Positions 45,296 through 57,397 of a DNA stretch of 64,000 nt are shown here, piece by piece. Numbering within the stretch: the stretch's first letter is position 1; every line of letters begins with the position of its first letter. The stretch covers positions 8,742,501 through 8,806,500 of the forward strand of contig OX485805.1 of assembly GCA_950295325.1 (NCBI GenBank), given 5' to 3'. The translations under genes and the position numbers were made by a program. The notes below the pieces were generated by a model. That model was not told the origin of the DNA and made no database searches. It was given only the letters and a program-made list of their open reading frames with translations. The stretch is from Polytrichum commune. Taxonomy: Eukaryota; Streptophyta; Polytrichopsida; Polytrichales; Polytrichaceae.

Positions 45296-47265
45296 GTGAA
45301 ATCCATGTCCTTAAATAGTCTCAAAATCATCAAAAAATCTCCAATTACCGAATATAGTGTTACATCCTCCAAATCGGACGTGAAGGAGTTGGAAGCGAGC
45401 GGCAAAGTTTCGGAATCCGGTGAGGAAGAGCCCGACATGGAGGAGGATACGGAGACCGACGTACCGGCCGCAAAATCTACTCGTAGTGGGGAGGCATCGA
45501 AACTTCACCATGGTAAGAAAACCGCAACCAAACCACCTCCACCACAGCAACATGATAATGAAACCATGGGCAATTCTAGGTACCCGGATAGGCCTCGCAA
45601 ACCGCTTGGGGAATGGTGGAAGAACCACATTCCGCAACCCCAAGATAAAGAGCATGCAAACATGGCAATCGTTGGGAAACCTAGAAATTTGAGAGAAACA
45701 TTTAAGTCGAATGATGCGAGAGAGTGGGAGTCGGCTATACAAGAGGAGTACAAATCTCTCATAGCCAACGTCACGTGGGAGTTGGCCCCATTGCCGAAGG
45801 GCCGCAAGGCTGTGAAGTGCAAATGGGTATTTCGCATGAAGAAGGATGCCAACGGCGTGATGATGCATTTCAAAGCAAGGTTGGTGGCCAAGGGGTGCTC
45901 GCAAGTGGAAGGTGTGGATTTTGGCAAAACATTTGCACCGGTGGCCAAATTCAACACCATACGAGTTATCATCGCAATCGGAGCCGCCATGGGGTTGGAA
46001 ATGCATCAAATGGACGTCAAAACCGCATTCTTGAACGGGGAATTGCACGTGGTCATCTACATGGAGCAACCGGAGGGGTTTGTCTAAAAGGGCCGCGAGC
46101 ATTCATATGCAAGTTGAAGAAATCGCTCTACGGATTGAAGCAATCCGGACGAGCATGGTACGAGTGTATTCACATATTCTTTGTGAATAGAGGCTTTACG
46201 AGGAGCCATGCGGACCACTCGTTGTATGTTCTCCAAACTTGCGACTACATTGTGATTGTAATCATATATGTAGACAACCTCATCATCTTGGCAAGTAACG
46301 TGGAGGTGATCAACGAGTTGAAGTCTAGCCTCGAGCGCGAATTCGAGATGAGTAACCTCGGCGAATTGCATTTCTTCCTCGGAGTCCATTTCGAGTGGGA
46401 TAGGAGGACGCGCACCATCACCATGCATTAACGAAGCTACATCGAAACCATTTTAGAGCGATTCGGTATGGGTGATTGCAAGTCCATTGCAACCCCGCTC
46501 GACACCAAGACCTCATTGGCAAAGCTTTTGGAGGAGAAATACAAGGAGCATTCACACGAAATGAAAGACATTCCGTATCAAAAAGCGGTGGGGTCGTTGA
46601 TGTACGCAATGGTGGCTATAACACCGGACCTCGCATTTGCGGTAAGCGTGGTAAGTCAGTTTATGTCAAAACCGGGTCCGATGCATTAGATGGCCGTCAA
46701 ACGAATCATGCGGTACTTGAAGGGCACCTTAGATATGAAGTTGCGTATCGGATGTCATCACATAAACCTTAAAGATTATTTGGATGCGGATTGGGCCGGC
46801 AACGTGGAGAACCGTAGGTCTACGTCCGGATACGTTTTCTTTGTTGGAGAGGGAGCCGTATCATGGAATAGCAAACGACAACAAACGGTGGTACAATCTA
46901 CAATGGAGGCGGAGTACATGGCCATGAACCGATGCACGAGGGAGGCCATTTGATTTAGGCAACTAATGGAGGACGTGGGTTGTTTTCAAGAGGAGGCCAC
47001 GATCATCATGTGCGACAACCAAAGTTCTATGACACTCACCAAGAACCCCACCAACCATGATAGGTCGAAGCATATAGACGTGCAACATCATTTTATTAAA
47101 GAACAAATTGAAAACAAAATTATAGAGCTAAAATATTGTCCAACGCAATATATGGTAGCGGATATTCTAACAAAAACATTAGCGAAAGATAGGCATGAGT
47201 TGTTAAGTGAAATAATGGGGTTGGAATACAATGCCACCTCGCAAAGTGGGAGTATTGGAGGATAG
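45296..47265 (+). mobile_element. Ty1/Copia LTR retrotransposon fossil (3' part of pol)
   Basis: Recognisable parts in order are a charged linker after integrase, reverse transcriptase (about 45680-46430) and RNase H of the Copia type (about 46760-47210). The order RT then RNase H at the 3' end is typical of Copia pol. Sequence after 47265 to about 47460 (promoter-like and A-rich) may be the 3' LTR, but no matching 5' LTR was seen. The copy is broken, with roughly four breaks, and gag, protease and the integrase core were not found. Long open stretches suggest it is not very old. It cannot be dated without paired LTRs. Confidence 0.85.
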
Positions 47266-47469
47266 TATTAGGATGCATCAACGACATTGTCCCATATGGG
47301 TTGTCAACGCTGGTCCTAACCCATACATATAAATAAAAGCATAAGGGGAGGAGCTAATCAATCTCTCTATTGTATGCAATCCTTGTGTATTGTGTTTTTG
47401 TTTCCTACGTTGATTTTTTTGCTTTCTTCTCTCATTTCCCAATAGATCAGTCCTCTGTAATAATCTTTG

Positions 47470-47830
47470 ATCTTAGTATCTTGCATTACGTTCTGCATTG
47501 AAATCTGCATTAGTCTCCTGCATCAATCGCCTATATTAAACTTTTGTATTACTTTCTACATCAATCCACTGCATCAACCCTCTATATTAGTCCCCTGCAG
47601 TAGATTCTACATTAGTTTCCTGCATCAACTTCTATATTACTTTCATGCACTAAGTTCGGTATTATTCCCCTGCATTAGGTTTGGTGTTAGGCTTGCGCTA
47701 CTGTTTTGCATTAGTTTTTTATATCAATATTATGTATTCGTGCTCTGTGATCATGTTCTGCATGTCATGCACTAGTGTCATGCGTGTCATGCAGTAATGT
47801 CATGCAGTAATGTCTTGCGTGTCATGCGTA
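47470..47830. repeat. Degenerate CTGCATTAGTYTCCTGCATC repeat
   Basis: A low-complexity array of about 20-bp units (CTGCATTAG, TTCTACATTAGT, CCTGCATCAA), shifting to GTCATGCAGTAAT units near 47770-47830. The same motifs resume at 49615-49710 (GTCATGCAATAG, CTATATCAGACCCTACATTG). This suggests that the DNA between them was inserted into one array. Confidence 0.6.
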
Positions 47831-47837
47831 TCTGTAG

Positions 47838-49612
47838 TTAACTTTTTGGTTACAAACAAAACCCAGGGAAACACTCAGGGAAGACTTAAAAGGTGATTGT
47901 GGTGATATCTAGGTGTCTCAAATAGGTTTGCTTAGGGAAATTACCAAGTTATTATACTTGTAATTCCGGTTTGCAGCTCACATATGGATTGGAAATACAT
48001 AACAAAAGCTGGTAAATCTCTCATCAACAGTCAATGCAATAGTGGCAGTCACTCTCCTCACTCTATTTCCCAGACAATTGTCTGGCAGTGGGTTCATTTC
48101 AATTAAACAATAGTGCGGTGCACAAGCATAGGCACAGCCATAGACCATTGTCATGAATAAAGTACCACATTTTGGTCTAATTCCAAAGGCGAGGGCCCCC
48201 TGGAGAAACCCATAGACTTTCCTTCATTAATCCCTTTTAATATACCTTGAAATGTCAGTTCAGTAATCCTTACAAGGTTGTTCTGCATTCCTTAATTAAA
48301 TAATCCTTTTAATGTGCCAGTCCGACAATTATCTTTTTGATTAGTACCTTGTCACCGCAAAGTATAATGCCATGGTACCTGTTGTTTTTAACATCACTCT
48401 CTGATATTGCTTTCCTTCAAGTGCATAATTTCATTTAGCTTATGGGATTACCAATTGTTTTACATAGAATAATTAAGCAAGCTCAAGTCACATTTTCAAT
48501 ATACTCATATAAATCAATACATGGTACCATGAGAGCAGATCAAAGGATTCCAGCAAACTCCAATTGGTAATTCCAGGTTCTCTTCACAGACAATGGACTT
48601 CTCATCTCGCCCCTTCAGCACCACCTGAGTCTATCGACAGTCACCAAGTGACATACACTGAAACCGCTTCATCTTCAAAGGTGTAAGCCGTCGTGACAAA
48701 TTCGGCTGAGTCTATAGACCACTCAAACTGCTCGTCTATTGCCCTGCAACTTCACGACCACCGGCACAAGCACTCCGGCGATTGAACAACTTTATGCTTC
48801 CTTCAAACTTTACCCTTTCCAGGCTATGGTGAATGCGACAACGACCTCTCACAACTTATTCTCTCGTGCAGACAATTATATTTAACAAGGGAAAATCTCA
48901 GCACGGTGATCAGAGGGGAAGCTAAGTTTCTGATTCTACTTCGGAACGCTTCATCAATTCACAATCATTCTCGATCATTCAATCACTCTGTTAATATGGT
49001 ATTGATGCCAGCAACTCGGAGTAACTGAAATCCAGCACAATTTATTAAGATGATAGTCAAATTGATGATTTACTCTTTAAACTAGCTCAGCCATCTCTCT
49101 CGTTGAATGCACACAAAATTGATAATAACAGACAAGTCCAATCACACACTGTGACAGATAATGGACAAAGTAAGTATTTCAAAACAAACTGACTCAGGGA
49201 TCACACATGAATAACCTCGCAATCTTCTGCGTAAGTTGACCACATATTCAACAACATATGATAACTTTATCTCCGGTTGCAAAACAAATCCAGAAGTTGG
49301 TAGAATGGAATGATCATTCAAAAGTCAGACAATGGCACAATGGCCGAATAGCTTTCTATTCAAAACAATAATATGTCAATTCGCCAAAGGAGAGAGTGAT
49401 CCCCTCTCATAAGTCATTTTCAGGCTATATACTTTCTCTGAGAGAATCCAGGGACTACACTTCCCTGAATCAGACCGTAGCCCTTATAATCCCGAGTTCC
49501 TGGAATCTCGAGATAATAGCCTCTACTTTGCGTTCTAGTTTGATAATATCAGGCTATTGTCCTACCATGTTCACATCTATTCCTGAAATGGTTACTCAAA
49601 ACCAAAAAAGTT
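47838..49612. other. 1.8-kb non-coding segment interrupting a repeat array
   Basis: Flanked by the two halves of the CTGCATTAG/GTCATGC array. Its ends show weak inverted similarity (TTAACTTTTTGGTTAC near 47838; ACCAAAAAAGTTGGATG near 49600). No coding frame recognised. It could be a solo LTR or a large non-autonomous element; class undecided. Confidence 0.3.
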
Positions 49613-49798
49613 GGATGATAGTGTCATGCAATAGTTTCATGTGTGTCATGCAATAGTGTTCAGCATTAATCCTCTATATCAGACCCTACATTGGTCTCCA
49701 ACATTATGGTAATTAGAAGGTCATTGCTTGGAGGCACTAGAGTAATACACCCATCCGGCCAATCTTGTGAATTGTTACTTCGCTTGGAGTAAGAATTG

Positions 49799-52700
49799 TC
49801 ACCACACCAGGCGAGTCAAAGAACTTAGGTTCTCCAATCCCTCAGGTATCGTTGTTAAGTCCCTACAACCGCTCAAACGAAGGGTTGTCAAAGAACTCAA
49901 GTTCCCCAATGCCTCCGGTATCGTTGTCAAGCTCGTACACTCAATGAAACATAGGGTTGTCAAAGAACTCAAGTTCCCCAATGCCTCCGGTATCGTTGTC
50001 AAGCTCGTACACTCAATGAAATATAGGTTTGTCAAAGAACTCAAGTTCCCCAATCCCTCCGGTATCGTTGTTAAGCTCATACACTCAATGAAATATAGGG
50101 TTGTCAAAGAACTCAAGTTCCCCAATGCCTCCGGTATCGTTGTCAAGCTCGTACAGTTGCTCAAATTTAGGGTTGTCAAAGAACTCAAGTTCCCCAATCC
50201 CTCCGGTATCGTTGTTAAGCTCCTACAACCATTAAATCGAAGGAATTTCAAAAAACTCAAGTTCCCCAATCCTTCCGGTATCGTTGTCAAGCTCGTACAG
50301 TTCTGCAAATCTAGGCTAGTCAAAGAACTCAAGTTCCCCAATCCCTCCGGTATCGTTGTCAAGCTCGTACACCCAAACAAATCTAGGGTTGTCAAAGAAC
50401 TCAAGTTACCCAATCCCTCCGGTATCGTTGTCAAGCTCGTACACCCAAGCAAATATAGGGTTGTCAAAGAACTCAAGCTCTCCAATCCCTCCGGTATCGT
50501 TGTCAAGCTCATACATTTGCTCAAAACTAGGGTTGTCAAAGAACTCAAGTTCCCCAATCCCTCCGGTATCATTATCAAGCTCCTACAGTCACGCAAATGA
50601 AGGGTTGTCAAAGAACTCAAGTTCCCCAATCCCTCCGGTATCGTTATCAAGCTCCTACAGTAGCTCAAATTTAGGGTTGTCAAAGAACTCAAGTTCCCCA
50701 ATCCCTCCAGTATCGTTGTCAAGCTCGTACAGTTGCTCAAATTTAGGGTTGTCAAAGAACTCAAGTTTCCCAATCCCTCCGGTATCGTTGTTAAGCTCGT
50801 ACACTCAATGAAATATAGGGTTGTCAAAGAACTCAAGTTCCCCAATGCCTCCGGTATCGTTGTCAAGCTCGTACATTTGCTCAAATTTAGGGTTGTCAAA
50901 GAACTCAAGTTTCCCAATCCCTCCGGTATCGTTGTCAAGCTCGTACAGTTGCTCAAATCTATGGTTGTCAAAGAACTCAAGTTCCCCAATCCCTCCGGTA
51001 TCGTTGTTAAGCTCCTACAACCGTTCAAATATAGGGTTGTCAAAGAATTCAAGCTCTCCAATCCCTCCGGTATCGTTGTCAAGCTTGTACACTTGCTCAA
51101 AAATAGGGTTGTCAAAGAACTCAAGTTCCCCAATCCCTCCGGTATCGTTGTTAAGCTCGTACATTCAATGAAATTTAGGGTTGTCAAAGAACTCAAGTTC
51201 CCCAATCCCTCCGGTATCGTTGTCAATCTGCTACAACCTTCCAAATCTAATTCCAGTAAAGTGGTTATTGAAAACATTTCTTTCAGTATTTGATTCAAGA
51301 ATGAACATCCTCGCAATTGCAATACTTGTAGTTTTCCAAAAGATTTCCAAAGATTTGCAGTTGTTAATAGATTTCCACAAGTCTTCAAACTCATCTCACC
51401 CCAACTTAATGGTTTTAGATCTATCATAAAACATTTCAAGCTCAAAGCGTGTGTAGCAAGTGAACAAATGCACTTTATGTTCTTGATGACATGTGAAATC
51501 TCCTCGTTTTTGCTATGTAAACTCAATAAGCGAAGATAGCTCAGACCACCATCTTGGATTTGTTGAACCTGAGATAGGTTGTGGTTTATTCCATTGCCAA
51601 AGTAAAAACAACCTTCAAGTTTTTCCACATCCTGTTTTTCAAAATACATGAAAGTATTAGCATATTATACTTGTGTAAATTTTTATAATAGTACTAGTAC
51701 TTGACTTGAGTTTGTGCTAAACATCTATGACATGCTAAAAATTTGCCAAATATCCACCCAAAATGTCATTCTAAATTGAAGAATTTCCATCAAGCCAAAA
51801 GTTTTAAAGCATCATTTGCAATTATAATACATAAGAGAATGTCTTAATGTAGACAATGTTAGTAAAATACCGAGCGGCTTGTAAGTCCGTTTGTGTTCCA
51901 AATTCGAGTACCTGCATACTCCTTCTCAGCAATCATTTGTCCCATGGCACGTAGTTGGTCGTGCATTTGCAGAATTTCATCACCGTCACCATCAAGTTCT
52001 ATGGTTACCAATGCTCGATGGACCAAATTCTTCAATGCGGAAATTGGAGGGATGTTGTTATCTGTCCATATGCGTAGGGCTCTTTCTTTTGACATGCCAC
52101 TAGGATGCACATCTCTACCGAAGAAGCAAGCTATGTCCAAAAACATATTTTTTTCTTCTTGAGTTAAACCATCATCGAAGCTTACTCTTAAGGTATTCCA
52201 TATTTCATCATCCTCCCCGTCCAAATTTCTTCCCCTTTCCATCCTTTGCAATGCACGTTCCCAACTTCGCAATTTTCCCTTTCCATGTAAGTATGCCCCC
52301 ATGACTTTCAAACTCAAAGGCAAGCCCTTGCAACCTTCCACAATTATGTCGTGTATATCATTAAATTGTGGTGATAATTGAGATGCTTTCCAAGAAGAAT
52401 GAATGTTGAAGAGAGTTTTTGCCGCAACATCATCTAACTTGCTCACATCAAACCTTCTACCACCCGCCCTCACACGATTTCTAATTGCACCCCGATCACG
52501 AGTTGTTATAATAAGTGTGCTACCCTTGCTCCGATCTAAGATGACCGTTGGTATAATGTCATCCACTTGAGCTTCATCCTTAATATCGTCCAAGATCAAA
52601 AGGACTTTCTTTTTGTCCAACAATTCTTCCATCAATTTGTGCGCATGTACTAAATCCTTGGCTTCTTTGTCCATGCCAAATTTTGATAAAATTTCACGTA

Positions 52701-54721
52701 GAATATCAAGCAAACTCCTACTTTTCAACTGCCCCACAAAACATGATGCATCGTATGTGGACTTCACATCATCGAATATGGCCTTTGCCAATGTGGTCTT
52801 CCCTATTCCACCCATACCCACAATACCCAAGGTATTCACTTTTTTGAGGTGATCTTTCACCCTTGCAAGCTTGTTCTCGAGACTAACCACCGTTGGATCA
52901 TTTAGCAATGTTCCATCAAACACCTATATGTACAACACATAAAAACATCAATACACTCTATCATATCTTACCGCCAAAAAAATATGTTGAACTTCAAACA
53001 TCCACAATAATAAATCAAAGCAATTAATAAATTGAGAACAACTTAAATAGTGAGCTCACTGTAATGGAAGTGGCATTTACCTTCTGAACACTGTGATTCA
53101 TTTCTTCTTTGCAACCTTTCAACGTTGTTGACAACTTTGGAGAAGGATTCCTAACTCCATCAAATTGCGGAACCATATCACTCAAATATGTTCCCTTCAT
53201 GAACATTTTCTTCAAGCCTATAAGTCTCTTGCAAATATCCGAGAATGTTGGCCTTTGTAAGGGATCCTCTTTCCAACATTCCTCGATCAATTCGGTAAGC
53301 TCCCCACAATTGATAGGTAGCTCCGGCCTTTCACCCTTCTTTATTTTTGGAAGAATTTCTCTCATTTCATGTGTGTGATGAAATGGTACCTTCCGGGAAA
53401 GGATCTGTGAACATGTCATAGCAAAAGACCATACATCCGCTTGGAAAGGACATGCCATACGAGTGAGGTTTATTTCCCTTTGCTCAGGTGCCATATACCT
53501 TGGTGTACCAACAATATAAACAGGTTTTTGTTTTTGCGGTTTGCTTTTAACTTCCATTTTAGATGTGCCATAATCAATCAATTTGACATTATAATGAGAA
53601 GGCCTTGTACCCTTTGCTCCATCAATGGTCATGGAGCTTAAAAGCACATTGTCTGGCTTTAAGTCAAGATGGGCAACATGCATGTCATGAAGATACCACA
53701 TGCCACTTCCAATTTGAAGCATAACATCAATTGCAACAACATATGGTAAGAGTGTCTTATTGAGCTCCTCCAACATTTTTGTCAAACTCATGTCCATCAA
53801 CTCCATCACCAAATACAACTCCTTACGTTCTTCGTCTATTCCACAACAAAAGTATTTGATGAGGTTTGGGTGGCTCAAGCCTGCCAAGATCCCAACTTCT
53901 TTGCGAAAACCAGACAAATCCTCTGGAACAATCAACTTTTTTGTTGCACTTGGCAATCCCAACCATTTTGATTCGTACACTGACCCGGATGCACCTTTAC
54001 CCATTAGTTCCCCAAGTATAGGTTTTGGAAAATCTTTAGGTATTTCCAAAGCATCCAATTCTGCGCCTTTCACTTGTTGCAAGTCACATTTCAATCTCTT
54101 CCACAAATGCTTTGCTAATTTGTGTTCTTTGGAGTCCTCAAACACATTTTCAAGTTTGTTCAACAAGTCTTGTTCATCGCCTTCGACTTCCTTCAAAGTA
54201 GCCACATTCAAATCTGTACACATTGTGTAGTTTTGTGGATTTGGATGGTTTGTCAAGTATATCTCGTGCACTGCCTCCCAACAACACTCCAAATCATACA
54301 CGAGTTCCCGAAAGGCCTCTTTGTTGTTTAATTGGAAAAGAGCTGCACAACACCAATCTTTACGCCCACATTCATTCACCAATGCTCCCCCTTTTTGTAT
54401 GATACGATGTAACTCCATCACCACCATCCTAACTTTGAAGGATTGCTTGATGGATGTGATCATCTCAATAATACTATGCATGGTTGTAGAAAGCTTGTCG
54501 ACAAGCTTTTTGCATTGTTGCTTATTCAATACATCATCTCGTCGAAGAATAGTTTTCATTTTGATCATTTCCTCCTTTTTCCATTGCAAAAATTCCAAAA
54601 ACTCGCATGCATGCGGTGCCTCTTTCTGAACAAGTGTCAAGAAGTATATGAAGCAAGTGTTGATGAACTGCCAAAGCATTGACAGTTGCTTTGCCAATAC
54701 TCGCCGAAGCTCAACGGCCAT
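49799..54721 (-). CDS. Protein kinase-NB-ARC-LRR immune receptor (moss PNL class), intact
   Basis: Three phase-0 exons (54721-53081, 52923-51871, 51631-49799) give 1,508 residues. Residues 1-230 are helical and Cys-rich. The kinase domain (about 236-503) has GKGASGSVY (241-249), Lys261/262, Glu275, HLDLKPDN (351-358, Leu replacing Arg of HRD), DYG in place of DFG (383-385) and APE (411-413). It is thus a non-RD kinase with key residues present. NB-ARC has GMGGIGKTT (583-591), LLILDDIKD, GSTLIITTRD, GLPLSLKVMG, LDIACFFG and MHDQLRAMG. The LRR region ends in 20 units of 24 residues, consensus SLTTIPEGLGNLSSLTTL. Splice sites are consensus (AAG|GTAAAT, CG|GTATTT). Kinase-NB-ARC-LRR proteins are known mainly from mosses, where they are presumed intracellular immune receptors. 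No defect was seen. Confidence 0.88.
49815..51260 (-). repeat. 72-bp tandem repeat encoding the LRRs
   Basis: Twenty units of 72 bp within the last exon of the kinase-NB-ARC-LRR gene. Units differ mainly in the variable surface positions (for example NLSNC, YFIEC, FLSKC), while the framework is almost identical. The near identity also opens long frames on the plus strand, which are artefacts. Confidence 0.9.
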
Positions 54722-55259
54722 GATGGAATAAAACCTACATTTTACATCAATTTTGCCAACATTTCATATTCTATGACTTTTGTAAACATACACAAATCCG
54801 ACACTCCCAATTTCACTTAGTACAAACAAATTATTTTAAACACCTCTGCAAATCACAATTGTAAAATTCATTCTAATTGAGATTTTCTTGATCTAGGTAA
54901 AGCCTTGAAATTCTCAAAAAAAGATGGACGATGCGCCAATAGAAAATAAGCCTTCAAATTAAAGAGCACGTTTCATTTGTTCTCCTCGTCTAATTGTGCT
55001 CATAATCAAATCTCCCTTCCTTCTAATTCTCCCAACATAAATAACATGGCCACATGTTTTTGTGTGAGCTCATTTATACTGCTTGGGAAAATGTTTTTGT
55101 GGGAGTTCCCATGCAATTCAAAAACTCATTGCATGCATCACTAATCATTAACAATGACTGACATAGGAAATCTAATGAGTAGAATAGGCATCCTCCGCAT
55201 ACAAGCAACAAAACATGGTATTAAGAACAAGAAACTTAGATCGTACTCTCATCTACCAT
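54722..55259. other. Upstream region of the kinase-NB-ARC-LRR gene
   Basis: AT-rich 5' region. No clear TATA box or other gene was found. Confidence 0.3.
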
Positions 55260-55267
55260 GGCAAAGT

Positions 55268-55602
55268 CGGGGGGGGGGGGTAGTCATTGGTTGGAGTAGC
55301 AATATACGTGCGAACAAATGATAGAGTATTTTTAAAACATGGGGGCAAAAAATTATAAATGGACTTAAGAGTAATATAGGGTATCAAAAATGACACTGGA
55401 CATCTTTAAAGTACTATAGGGTATGGAATAATAGGTAATTTGGAATTATAAGTAATGCAAGCCATTTTTCTATTAACCCAAAGTAGAAATTTACATAATG
55501 ATAGCATGTGAAAATTTTATTTTTTTTGAAAGTAATACCCCCTATAAAATAATGGTTGTTCGCACCTATATCCTTAAATTTTTAACACACTACCCCCCCG
55601 AG
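55268..55602. mobile_element. hAT-type MITE, copy 1
   Basis: 335 bp starting CGGGGGGGGGGGTAGT and ending ACTACCCCCCCGAG, flanked by the 8-bp duplication GGCAAAGT (55260-55267 and 55603-55610). The 8-bp target duplication points to hAT. The inner sequence is nearly the same as the two halves of the element at 57398-59013. Confidence 0.85.
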
Positions 55603-55610
55603 GGCAAAGT

Positions 55611-57397
55611 TACAGGATTCAAGTATTTTGCAAACACATAATGCAAAGATTTCCTATAACAATTCAAATAATGAGCCATATATGTTGATTTCAATACTCA
55701 TTGCATTATTGATTCTTATCATAGAGGATGCAGAATCAGAGTTCCGTTGGAGCTATAAGTTAAGAAGTTGCTTTACATGCCGCTTAGCCTAATGAGTTTG
55801 GTTGCTTTTGCATATATTTTTTTGTACAATAATATGTCAAGTAAAATAGAAATGGAAGAGAAAAGTTCATGTCTTAGGGACTTCAAAGAACATTAATCCA
55901 AACATTCAATTTAAGGACAAGGTTATGGACATAATTTCATTGACATTGATGGGTTTTCACTGCGGAGGAGCCTAAAAACATCCAAAATAGGGGGTGTATA
56001 AACATTATCCATAAGGATTATTGATTGAACCTCATACAATTCATCAATCAATACTAATGCATCCCAATCATCAAGCATCCTATATCCATGTAATACATTT
56101 AAAGTCCTTTGCCCCTTATAATCATAACCCTATGTTACTATAAAACCTATGAACTTACTTATTTTTGTTGTATACATCACTATATTATGCCATTAAATAA
56201 TATAAGGCACCCTATTGTTTTTATCGGACATAGCTTTTAAAAATGAGAAAATGATTGAAGTCAACATAAATTGAATATTTGTGAGTTTAACCCCAACATC
56301 CTCACATTGAGGATGTAAGAAATGATTATTGAAGAGTAAAGTAAGACATATGTGATTTGTGGATCACAAAACTTGATGCATGGATGACTCCCGTTGTCCA
56401 CAATACAAGGTTTAAAACGTGACCATACTTTGAGACATTTTGTCCCTAAGCAAATAGAAATCTCACTATGACTTTGTTCAAGTAATATAATAAATAATGT
56501 AGCTCACATACTCCCATATGACAAAACACAAATGCAACATGAAAGTGGTCATAGGCTCACCTTGAAGTACTCTTGAATATTCTCCTCAACAAAAATTAGT
56601 GTTGGTGCCACGTTAGCTATGCTCAATGTGGGCCTAAACACAGAGCCAACGAAAAGATCACAATGAGCACACATGGCCACTAGTATATTTGACATATTGT
56701 AATAAAAGTAATTTAAAGAGTTTCATAAATTTGCATAAGCTACCCACTCATCGCAATGTTGTTGCTCATTCAAAGGTTGCTGGAATTTCATGTTGTATAT
56801 TTCTCAAAAACATCAATTGAAAGTGTTTTGGTCTAGCAAAATGCAAGAGGGGATTGTTATTCTAAGGTATTGCTAAGCAACAGTGCAAAATCAAGCGTAC
56901 AAGTTTTACACTATCTATTCATTTGCAGAAAATACATGCAAGTAACATTGACTCCCAAATTTAAAGCGTTGAAAATCCTTGCATTCTAGGCTAAATGTTA
57001 CTCCAAAAACATAGGTGATGAGTAAGGTAGGCACTTTGGTGTTAAAAACCTAAGTCTACAAGGTGACTCATGACCATCTATGGAGGTTGGATGCTTGATG
57101 TGGGGATGAGAATATAGATTTAGCACCAAAGTTGCAAATGCTAAGTGATGAAACATCTGAAAGGAAAGGTCAGGCAAGAAAGCAAAAGACAAGAAGCTCC
57201 ACAAATATGACCAAAGCATATTCGTTCAAGACACCACCTCAGGATTTCTAGAGCTTGTGTCGTATTTTTTATAGGAGATCCACGTGTCTATGAGACGGAG
57301 CTACTTTCTAATCCTACAAAGAAGAACTATAACTTAATTATCTTGTTGCAGATCGACCAATTAGTTGCATTCCTAAAGAATTGCATCCTCTTGATGC
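55611..57397. other. AT-rich intergenic stretch, nothing supported
   Basis: No coding frame with a recognisable domain, no structural RNA and no clear repeat was seen in this stretch. Confidence 0.4.

Noticed and set aside
45311-46102. Long minus-strand frame opposite the Copia fossil
   Set aside because: Antisense shadow of the reverse-transcriptase region; no independent domain.
49767-51429. Long plus-strand open frames across the LRR exon
   Set aside because: They are antisense shadows of the 72-bp LRR repeat. Their peptides are simply periodic and match no family, while the minus strand encodes canonical LRRs spliced to NB-ARC.
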